A stretch of 5,472 nucleotides of DNA from contig CAXBRT010000113.1 in assembly GCA_963978445.1 (NCBI GenBank), positions 1 to 5,472 of the forward strand. Reading direction: 5' to 3'. The notes below the pieces were generated by a model, which saw nothing but the letters and a program-made list of their open reading frames with translations, ran no database searches and was not told the DNA's origin. Below are positions 1-5,472 of the stretch, in pieces (the stretch's first letter is position 1; the number at the start of each line of letters is the position of its first letter). A program made the translations under genes and the position numbers. The stretch is from TMED14 sp003444795. GTDB lineage: Bacteria > Bacteroidota > Bacteroidia > Flavobacteriales > Schleiferiaceae.

Positions 1-2805
1 ACTTCCTTCTTGGCGGGCTGTGGTATCTCCGGCCCTGTGACGTTCAATGTGGCTGCGGGTACCTACACGGGTTCCATTAATCTAGGAACCATCATCGGAG
101 GCTCGAGTACGAACACGGTGACCTTCAACGGTCCTGCAACCGGTGTGGCTAAGATCAATGCGGGTACGGGTCAAACGGCCGCAACATTTGACGGAACCAG
201 CTATGTCACGTTGAACAACTTGACCTTGAGCAATCAGATGAGTCACGTAATTTGGATGGCCAATGGAGCTGAGTACATCACCATCAATGGCTGTAAGATT
301 TTGGGTGATACGGTAGGCACATCGAGCACAACGGGCACGCCCATTGCTATTTCATCAACAGTTACAAGTCCTACTAGCTACGGAAACAATGCCAACCATA
401 TTACTATCACCAATAACGTGGTGAAAGGTGGCTACTATGGTATTGTGGTCAATGGTGCCAGCACTGGATCTAAAGTGCAAGACTTTACCATCACAGGTAA
501 CGACGTATCCAAGCAGTATTACTACAATATCCGCACCTACTACGCGGAAGATTTGACGATCAATGACAACTACTGTCATGATACGCGTTCTGCCGGTGGT
601 TATGGTTTGATGGTGTATTACAGCAATGATTTTGAGATTGTGGGCAACAACCTGCCTTCTAAGTCCTATGGCTTGTATCTGTACTATGCAAACGTTTATG
701 ATGGAACGGGTGCGTTGGGCTATACACCAACGGTTCAGTCCAAGGTGATCAACAACATGGTCAAAGGCTCTACCTACGGTGCATACATGTATTCGCCACG
801 CTATGTTGATTTCTACTACAATACGTTCTCTGGTGCGACATACGGTGCGTACATCGGTTCGACTACGTCAGTTGGAGCTCAAATGACGAACATCAATATG
901 AAGAACAACATCTTCACGGCGTCTACGAGCTACTCTGTCTACGTTCCAACCGCTCCTTTGAACGTCTTGAGCTGGGATTACAACTTGTACTACACAGGAG
1001 GTACGACGTTAGCCTATTACGGTACGACCTACGCCACTTTGGCGGCTTGGAAGACGGCTATTCCAGCCATCAATGCCAACTCGGTAAATTCGCAAGTGAC
1101 CTACATGGGTGCGGATGACCTTCACTTGTTAACGGGCGCCAACAACCTGGGTACACCAATCGCGGGCATCACGACGGACATCGATGGCGACACGCGTAGC
1201 ACGACCACCCCAGATATTGGTGCGGACGAGTACACGCCTGTGAATGATGACGCGCGCATTGACAAGATCATCGGCGCTGCTGGTGGTTGCGGTGACTCCA
1301 CGACTTCCGTTTACGTGGTATTCCAAAACTTCGGTTTGGTGAACATCACCTCGATGGGTGCGACCGTACAGGTAACGGATCCTAACTCCAATGTAACGAC
1401 CTTAACGGGTAGCTACTCTGGCACCTTGGCTCCGACCGAATACGACACCATCTATGTAGGTACGGTGAACACGTATGCTGGTGGCACCTTTGACTTCTTG
1501 GGTTACACCCAGTTGGCAAACGATGGCCGCACGAGCAACGACACCACCACGGATGCGGGCTACTTCTTGCCCTACGAGCCAGTGGTAACGGGCTTGGTAG
1601 ATACGGTTTGTGCTTCTCAGGACTCTGTAACCTTGTCAGCGGTAGCTGTTCCAGGAACCACCTACGGATGGTACAACAGTCCTACGGATACTACGTTGTT
1701 GGCGCAAGGTAACAGCTACACGGTTCCCGTGGCTGGTCAGACGAGCTACTACGTGAAGTTCTTGAACACTGCGGACTCTGCTCAGACGGCACTGACAGGT
1801 GGTAATGGTTCGAACGGTAACATGTTCAACATCATCAACACCTCTGGTGCGCCTTTGACCATCACAGGCTTTGCACAAGGACCACTCTATCCTAACACTT
1901 CGGGTGCAGTAACAGGTATTGTGTATTATACTCCGGGTAATTATACCACGCAGCCAGCTGGTTCATGGGTGAACCTCGTAAGTGGTGCGAGTATCAACTT
2001 GAATGCCAACGTGTGTTCGGGATATATGCCAGTGAGTGTCACTATTCCTGCCGGAGCCACGTATGGTTTCTATGTGGGAACTACGGGTAGCACGGTTCAA
2101 TACACGAATGGTACAGGTACGGCGGGCGTGTCTCCCTGGTATGTCCATCCCAAGTTCACCATCACGGAAGGTCTTGGCGGTGCGTACCCCAACCCCGTCA
2201 ACAGCCCACGTTGTTGGAACGGTCAGGTCTTCTTTGGCTCTGCCGGATGTTCCGACATCCGCGCTGAAGTGAGCTTCGCGATCAATACCGACACGGCAGT
2301 GGCGGTAGGTAGCGGCGTAGAGACCAACCCTGCTACGGGTCAGTTTGACTTCGACGCTACGGGTTCTAACGGCCACGTATTTAACTGGAGCTTCGGCGAC
2401 GGTGCTACAGGTACGGGCATGATGACCCAGCACAACTACGGTACGGCCGGTGTTTATACGGTGAGCTTGGTAGTGACGGATACCATCTGTGGTACGTCAG
2501 ATTCTACCAGCTTCCAGGTGACCTCTACGATCAGCGTGGGTGAGAACGGCTTGAACCAAGTGGTTCGCGCCTTCCCGAACCCATCCAACGGTCAGGTCGT
2601 CGTAAGCATCTCTGGCACCGAAGCCTTCGAAGGTTCTATTCAAGTGGTGAACGGCGTTGGCCAGATCCTCGTAAACGAGCCCGTTGCTAAGCAGGATGGC
2701 GTTGTAGAGATCCCGATGGATCTGCGCAACTTGCCCAAGGGTGTGTACACCATCCGCTTGAGCGGCGAGCAAGGCGAAAGCAACCTCCGCGTGGTGCTGC
2801 AATAA
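1..2805 (+). CDS. T9SS-exported multidomain surface protein with right-handed beta-helix, 5'-partial
   Basis: The reading frame is open from base 1 to the TAA at 2803-2805 (934 residues). The signal peptide and true start lie upstream; the TTG at 10 is not a credible start because homologous sequence (SGPVTFNVAAGTYTG-like) already runs across it. In order I see: a parallel beta-helix, about residues 1-345, with repeated ITINxx / NNVVKGG / YGxYxYY turns; a closing segment ending DIGADEY (about 400-410), typical after such helices; a CARDB-like beta domain (about 415-522); an Ig-like domain (about 525-595) interrupted by a jelly-roll-like module (about 596-748); a PKD domain (about 775-845) with WSFGDG at 796-801; and a type A T9SS sorting domain (about 848-934). 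The product is expected to cross the outer membrane by T9SS and be surface-anchored or released. Beta-helices in such proteins often bind or cleave polysaccharide, but no catalytic residues can be assigned, so substrate and role (adhesin or enzyme) are unknown. It is the last gene of its transcript, given the terminator just downstream. Confidence 0.93.
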   Translation, partial: TSFLAGCGISGPVTFNVAAGTYTGSINLGTIIGGSSTNTVTFNGPATGVAKINAGTGQTAATFDGTSYVTLNNLTLSNQMSHVIWMANGAEYITINGCKILGDTVGTSSTTGTPIAISSTVTSPTSYGNNANHITITNNVVKGGYYGIVVNGASTGSKVQDFTITGNDVSKQYYYNIRTYYAEDLTINDNYCHDTRSAGGYGLMVYYSNDFEIVGNNLPSKSYGLYLYYANVYDGTGALGYTPTVQSKVINNMVKGSTYGAYMYSPRYVDFYYNTFSGATYGAYIGSTTSVGAQMTNINMKNNIFTASTSYSVYVPTAPLNVLSWDYNLYYTGGTTLAYYGTTYATLAAWKTAIPAINANSVNSQVTYMGADDLHLLTGANNLGTPIAGITTDIDGDTRSTTTPDIGADEYTPVNDDARIDKIIGAAGGCGDSTTSVYVVFQNFGLVNITSMGATVQVTDPNSNVTTLTGSYSGTLAPTEYDTIYVGTVNTYAGGTFDFLGYTQLANDGRTSNDTTTDAGYFLPYEPVVTGLVDTVCASQDSVTLSAVAVPGTTYGWYNSPTDTTLLAQGNSYTVPVAGQTSYYVKFLNTADSAQTALTGGNGSNGNMFNIINTSGAPLTITGFAQGPLYPNTSGAVTGIVYYTPGNYTTQPAGSWVNLVSGASINLNANVCSGYMPVSVTIPAGATYGFYVGTTGSTVQYTNGTGTAGVSPWYVHPKFTITEGLGGAYPNPVNSPRCWNGQVFFGSAGCSDIRAEVSFAINTDTAVAVGSGVETNPATGQFDFDATGSNGHVFNWSFGDGATGTGMMTQHNYGTAGVYTVSLVVTDTICGTSDSTSFQVTSTISVGENGLNQVVRAFPNPSNGQVVVSISGTEAFEGSIQVVNGVGQILVNEPVAKQDGVVEIPMDLRNLPKGVYTIRLSGEQGESNLRVVLQ
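2542..2802 (+). other. Type IX secretion C-terminal sorting domain (Por secretion tail, type A)
   Basis: These are the last ~87 codons of the surface-protein gene. The region has the family's hallmarks in order: an aromatic residue followed by PNPSNG (FPNPSNG, codons from 2572), a strand with I-Q-V-V-N-G-V-G-Q (the usual 'v-D-x-x-G-k' position), then LPKGVYTIRL near the end and a short final strand ending VVLQ. In known type A domains this portion directs transport through the T9SS translocon and is removed on export, often with attachment to A-LPS by the sortase PorU. Whether this host anchors or releases the protein cannot be told from the window. Assignment is by motif and position at the extreme C-terminus. 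Confidence 0.93.
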
Positions 2806-2833
2806 GCTACCGCGATCGGAAACGATTGTTCAC

Positions 2834-2866
2834 AAGCCCCCGGCCCAGTGCCGGGGGCTTTTTTTT
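2834..2866 (+). terminator. Strong intrinsic terminator after the surface-protein gene
   Basis: An 11-bp perfect stem, AAGCCCCCGGC (2834-2844) with GCCGGGGGCTT (2850-2860), closes a 5-nt loop (CCAGT). It is followed by an uninterrupted T run, 2859-2866. It starts 28 bases after the TAA. The upstream side lacks a long A run, so it should work mainly on the + strand. It insulates the smr gene from the surface-protein transcript. Confidence 0.95.
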
Positions 2867-2872
2867 GCGCGC

Positions 2873-2880
2873 TACTTTTG
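2873..2880 (+). promoter_or_regulatory. Bacteroidota-type -7 promoter element for the smr gene
   Basis: TACTTTTG matches the Bacteroidota -7 consensus TAnnTTTG exactly. It lies right after the terminator and ends 5 bases before the smr ATG. No TTG or TTTG is found at the expected -33 distance; that stretch is the terminator stem. If the start point lies as far downstream as at rnpB (see there), transcription begins at about 2885-2886, at or next to the ATG, implying a leaderless mRNA. The motif match is seen; the start point is inferred. Confidence 0.6.
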
Positions 2881-2885
2881 GAACT

Positions 2886-3413
2886 ATGCAAGTAGGGGAT
2901 GAGGTTACGTTCTTAGATGAAGCGGGGGAGGGAACCGTGGTTCAGATTTCAGGCCATGAAATCCATGTTCTTAAAGGGGAATTTACACAAGTGTATGATC
3001 GCGCTGAGCTCATTGTAAGAGATCAGCAAACCCAAGTGCTTATGTTCTCTGCACCGGCTAAGGTGAAGGATCTGACTGTTCAACCTTCGACGGCGGCGGT
3101 TCTGCCTTCCGAGCAGCCGGCCAAAGGAGATTTGCTTATGTTAGATTTGCATTTGCATGAACTCCCGTCTCTGCACGCCGGGGCAACTTCGCATGAAAAA
3201 CTCCTCCATCAATTGGGGCATGCACGCTCTTTTCTTGTGAAAGCGCGCCAAAATCGCCAACGCCGCGTGGTCCTCATCCATGGAAATGGCACCGGTCGAC
3301 TGCGCCATGAGCTTGAGCAAATGCTCCGCAAAGACGGGGGTTACCGCTACTATGACGCCTCTTATCAACTCTTCGGTCAGGGTGCTTTAGAGGTAGAAAT
3401 TTTGCACCGCTAG
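2886..3413 (+). CDS. Short Smr-domain protein with N-terminal KOW/Tudor-like domain (DUF2027/MutS2-related)
   Basis: A 175-residue protein. The ATG at 2886 is chosen because MQVGDEVTF fits the family's M-x-V-G-D-x-V opening; an in-frame TTG 60 bases upstream would read through the terminator hairpin. Residues 1-45 look like a small KOW/Tudor-like beta-barrel (VGDEVTFLDEAGEGTVVQI). Residues about 46-80 are a Pro/Ala/Thr-containing linker. Residues about 82-175 form the Smr domain, with the DLHG-equivalent DLHLHE at 87-92, HGNGTGRLR at 132-140 (family HGxGxGxLR) and the closing YYDASYQLFGQGALEVEI. Smr domains bind or nick nucleic acid; some cleave mRNA at stalled ribosomes and others act with MutS2, but this one's substrate is unknown. 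There is no signal peptide or membrane segment, so it is cytoplasmic. Related Bacteroidota proteins are commonly about twice as long with a middle domain that is absent here. It has its own -7 element, and its 3' end contains the rnpB -33 box. Confidence 0.88.
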   Translation: MQVGDEVTFLDEAGEGTVVQISGHEIHVLKGEFTQVYDRAELIVRDQQTQVLMFSAPAKVKDLTVQPSTAAVLPSEQPAKGDLLMLDLHLHELPSLHAGATSHEKLLHQLGHARSFLVKARQNRQRRVVLIHGNGTGRLRHELEQMLRKDGGYRYYDASYQLFGQGALEVEILHR

Positions 3414-3429
3414 AATTCACCTACCTTTG
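3401..3429 (+). promoter_or_regulatory. rnpB promoter (TTTG -33, TACCTTTG -7), overlapping the smr 3' end
   Basis: TTTG at 3401-3404 and TACCTTTG at 3422-3429 are separated by 17 bases, matching the Bacteroidota sigma-A promoter pattern (TTG/TTTG, about 17-23 bases, TAnnTTTG). The -33 box lies inside the last codons of smr and the -7 box follows its TAG by 8 bases. The P1 helix of RNase P RNA begins at 3435, 5-6 bases after the -7 box, which is where transcription should start. This agreement supports the call. Confidence 0.82.
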
Positions 3430-3434
3430 TGGTG

Positions 3435-3813
3435 ACGTACGGTCGGCCTTGTCGCCTTGATTTATCAGGGAGGAAAGTCCGGACAACATAGAGCACCACG
3501 CTTCCTAACGGGAAGGCAGGAGGCCCCAGGTGGGCCGCTTGACAGACAGTGCCGCAGAGAGGGAAACCGCCACAGTGCATCGATCGAGTCCTGTGGTAAG
3601 GGTGAAAAGGTGGGGTAAGAGCCCACCAGCAGTTGAGGTGACTCAGCTGGCTTGGTAAACCTCGTGGGTTGAAATGCCACGTAAACCGATGCTTGAAGGC
3701 TGCTCGCCTGAGTCGGAGGGTAGGCAGATAGAGCGAGTAGGTGACTGCTCGCCCAGATCAATGACAAGGACATGCCCTGGCATGTACAGAATCCGGCTTA
3801 TATGACCGTACGT
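3435..3813 (+). ncRNA. rnpB: RNase P RNA, bacterial type A
   Basis: This is the catalytic RNA that removes 5' leaders from precursor tRNAs together with the RnpA protein. The universally conserved blocks are present: GAGGAAAGTCCGGAC (3470-3484) and ACAGAATCCGGCTTAT (3786-3801), which form P4; GGTAAGGGTGAAAAGGTG (3595-3612) with GGTAAGAGCCCACC after it; and AGATCAATGAC (from 3755). Helices I can pair by eye: P1, 10 bp, 3435-3444 with 3804-3813; P2, 7 bp, 3447-3453 with 3763-3769; a very small P3 (3455-3470); a P8-like hairpin CTTCC/GGAAG around TAACG; P14, 3631-3637 with 3642-3648, capped by GTGA; P18, 3733-3740 with 3745-3752, capped by GTGA; and P19, 3770-3775 with 3780-3785. P13/P14 with GNRA loops plus P18 mark it as type A. 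The length of about 379 nt is normal. Ends are set by P1, and may extend a few bases into the T run. Confidence 0.97.
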
Positions 3814-3819
3814 TTTTTT
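3804..3819 (+). terminator. Probable rnpB terminator: P1 3' strand followed by a T run
   Basis: The 3' strand of P1 (3804-3813) runs straight into seven Ts (3813-3819), then CCC and TTTT. No good local hairpin precedes the T run. If it terminates intrinsically, the closing stem must be long-range P1 pairing or a weak local fold. The position at the end of the mature RNA supports the call; the mechanism is inferred. Confidence 0.55.
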
Positions 3820-3823
3820 CCCT

Positions 3824-3851
3824 TTTGCTTGTGAAAGCCTGCCTACCTTTG
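3824..3851 (+). promoter_or_regulatory. Helicase-gene promoter (TTTG -33, TACCTTTG -7)
   Basis: TTTG at 3824-3827 and TACCTTTG at 3844-3851 are 16 bases apart, one less than at rnpB. The -7 octamer is identical to that of rnpB. The predicted start near 3856-3857 gives a 5' leader of about 14-15 nt before the ATG at 3871. The leader has a TAAA stretch but no Shine-Dalgarno sequence, as is usual for Bacteroidota. Confidence 0.75.
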
Positions 3852-3870
3852 CCCCTTCATTAAACCCCCT

Positions 3871-5472
3871 ATGACTTTATTTTCCTCTCTTGGCCTCAGC
3901 CAACCCATCCTGGATGCGATTGCCGCTTTAGGTTTTACAGAAGCAACCCCCATTCAGGCCGAAACCATTCCAGCACTATTGGCCGAGGAAGGACAGCGCG
4001 ATTTGCTTGCGTTGGCACAAACAGGTACGGGTAAGACTGCCGCCTTTGGCCTGCCTCTACTACAATTGTTAGATGGTCAGCGAGGTGCTGCCCCCAAAAA
4101 ACCCTTGGCATTGATCCTTTCGCCAACCCGTGAACTCTGCGTGCAAATTGCAGGGGAATTGGAGAAATATGCCGCAAATATGCCGCATATCAAGATGTTG
4201 GCCGTATATGGCGGATCAAATATTCGCACGCAACAAACGGCCATGCGCAAGGGTGTTGATATACTAGTGGCGACTCCAGGACGCTTGATGGATTTGGCCC
4301 GCCGCGGCGATGTACATTTTGATGCTTTGCAAACCCTTGTGCTTGACGAATCTGACGAGATGCTCAACATGGGTTTCTTGGATGACGTCAAAGAGGTACT
4401 TGAGCAAGCGCCGGATGAAATGTTTACGTGGCTCTTCAGCGCCACCTTGCCCAAACCCATTGAGGCTATCACCAAGGATTTCATGGAAGATCCCATCCGG
4501 GTTCAAATTGGACAGCGCAACATGGCGTCTACCCAGGTAGATCACTTTGCATTTATGACTACCCGTGACAACCGCTATGTCGGTTTGCGCCGCTTGATTG
4601 ACAGTGCGCCCGGGATGTATGCGATGATCTTCTGTACCACCAAGGTGGAAACGCAAGAGACCGCAGAAGCACTCATAGGCGATGGCTACACGGCGGCAGC
4701 GCTTCATGGCGACCTCTCACAGCAACAGCGCGACCTCGTTATGCATGCTTTCCGTACCCGTCAAGTTCGCTTGCTCGTTTGTACGGATGTGGCTGCGCGT
4801 GGTATTGATGTGAAGGAAATCACGCACGTGATTCACCACCGATTGCCCAATGATCTGGAGAGCTATAACCACCGCTCGGGCCGTACGGGCCGTGCTGGAA
4901 AAACGGGCCTTTCATGGGCCTTGGTCACCAATACCGAGGCGCGCAAACTTCCTCAATTGGAGCGCGAAATCAAACGTGAAATTCAACGCGCACAATTCCC
5001 TTCACGCAATGATGTAGTGAAGGGACAGCTGTTGCACTTTGCTGAAAAAGTCGCCTCCCAAACGGAAGGCATGGAACTGGTAGAAGAGCATGTGGCATCC
5101 TTGATGCCCTTGTTTGAAGGATTGCCTGCGAAGGAATTGGTCAGTAAGTTTTTGGCTGCTGAATTTGACCTCTTGTTCCGTCACTATGCGGAACATGTGG
5201 ATCTGGACCTTAACCGCCAAGAGCGCAAAGGCAAGAAGGACCGCTCTGATCGATTCAACGATGAAGGTGGCGGTCGCCATGGCGGTCGCTCGGATGAGCA
5301 ACGCTTTTGGATCAACTTGGGCTCAAAGCATGGCTTCTCGTGGCCCTTGCTCAAGGATTTTGTTCGTGAAGTGGGTCGTTTAGGTGACTACGACGTACAA
5401 GGTGTAAATGTTGGCCCTGCCCATGGCTACTTCACGATTCCGATCTCAAAAGCGGACGAAGTTCGAATGGCG
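3871..5472 (+). CDS. DEAD-box ATP-dependent RNA helicase with DbpA-type RNA-binding domain (DeaD/CsdA/DbpA family), 3'-partial
   Basis: The frame is open from ATG 3871 to the window end (534 codons, no stop). This ATG gives the standard family opening, with F4 and the Q motif (F22 to Q29: GFTEATPIQ). Motifs seen: I AQTGTGKT 49-56 (K55 binds ATP phosphates), Ia PTREL, GG (VYGG), Ib TPGRL, II DESD 159-162, III SAT 190-192, IV IFCTT, V TDVAARGID, VI HRSGRTGRAG 334-343. Both RecA-like lobes are therefore complete. An alpha-helical stretch (about 375-445) leads to a charged Gly/Arg/Lys linker (about 449-478). A DbpA-like RRM fold starts at FWINLG (479) and is cut by the window edge; little should be missing beyond its end and any basic tail. 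Such helicases unwind short RNA duplexes in ribosome assembly, cold adaptation or mRNA decay; which applies here is not determinable. Motif II has Ser in place of the usual Ala. It has its own promoter after rnpB. Confidence 0.95.
   Translation, partial: MTLFSSLGLSQPILDAIAALGFTEATPIQAETIPALLAEEGQRDLLALAQTGTGKTAAFGLPLLQLLDGQRGAAPKKPLALILSPTRELCVQIAGELEKYAANMPHIKMLAVYGGSNIRTQQTAMRKGVDILVATPGRLMDLARRGDVHFDALQTLVLDESDEMLNMGFLDDVKEVLEQAPDEMFTWLFSATLPKPIEAITKDFMEDPIRVQIGQRNMASTQVDHFAFMTTRDNRYVGLRRLIDSAPGMYAMIFCTTKVETQETAEALIGDGYTAAALHGDLSQQQRDLVMHAFRTRQVRLLVCTDVAARGIDVKEITHVIHHRLPNDLESYNHRSGRTGRAGKTGLSWALVTNTEARKLPQLEREIKREIQRAQFPSRNDVVKGQLLHFAEKVASQTEGMELVEEHVASLMPLFEGLPAKELVSKFLAAEFDLLFRHYAEHVDLDLNRQERKGKKDRSDRFNDEGGGRHGGRSDEQRFWINLGSKHGFSWPLLKDFVREVGRLGDYDVQGVNVGPAHGYFTIPISKADEVRMA

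Noticed and set aside
10..12. TTG at 10 as the start of the surface-protein gene
   Set aside because: The frame is open to base 1, the beta-helix homology is already under way there, and there is no signal peptide. The gene is cut by the window edge.
720..930. Possible DNA-level repeat array in the beta-helix region
   Set aside because: The similarity is at the protein level (short YGAY-type turns) and the DNA copies are diverged. It reflects beta-helix coils, not a tandem DNA repeat or CRISPR.
2036..2272. A 78-codon + strand ORF in another frame
   Set aside because: It is embedded in the middle of the surface-protein gene, out of frame, with no domain; it is a shadow.
1963..2433. A 156-codon ORF on the - strand, and other long reverse ORFs inside the surface-protein gene
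   Set aside because: These are shadows of a strongly supported coding frame. Their products are low-complexity Arg/Thr/Val-rich sequences with no domain signal.
2826..2885. Upstream TTG start extending the Smr protein by 20 residues
   Set aside because: The extension would translate the terminator hairpin and the -7 element. The ATG at 2886 gives the family-typical N-terminus.
3465..3773. A 102-codon ORF on the - strand
   Set aside because: It lies wholly antisense to RNase P RNA, whose conserved blocks explain the sequence. It has no recognisable domain. ORFs like this are often annotated by mistake as hypothetical proteins.
4077..4707. Reverse-strand ORFs of 139 and 147 codons inside the helicase gene
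   Set aside because: They overlap each other and the conserved helicase motifs on the + strand, and have no promoter or recognisable motif.

Overview
The window looks like ordinary chromosome from a member of the Bacteroidota. Three things point there: a large secreted protein ending in a type IX secretion (T9SS) C-terminal sorting domain, a family of TAnnTTTG promoter -7 elements, and a small KOW-like/Smr protein of a type common in that phylum. The genus cannot be read from the sequence. All genes lie on the + strand.

Layout. Positions 1-2805 hold the 3' part of a long gene for a secreted, multidomain surface protein: a right-handed beta-helix, a CARDB-like domain, an Ig-like domain split by a jelly-roll-like insert, a PKD domain and the T9SS sorting signal. 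A strong intrinsic terminator (2834-2866) closes it. A second, RNA-related block follows. It holds a short Smr-domain protein (2886-3413), the RNA subunit of RNase P (rnpB, about 3435-3813), and a DEAD-box RNA helicase with a DbpA-type RNA-binding domain (3871 to beyond the window end). Each of the last three has its own TAC(C/T)TTTG -7 element just upstream, so they look like three separately started units packed head to tail rather than one operon.

How they relate. The surface protein is an unrelated exported product, insulated by its terminator. rnpB (tRNA 5' maturation) and the helicase (RNA or ribosome remodelling) are housekeeping RNA-metabolism genes. The Smr protein may act on nucleic acid, but its substrate is unknown. 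I see no mobile element, CRISPR array, tRNA or clearly novel multi-gene system. The points most worth a second look are the predicted leaderless smr transcript, the Smr protein lacking the usual middle domain, the DESD motif II in the helicase, and the compact type A RNase P RNA with a sizeable spurious ORF on its antisense strand.
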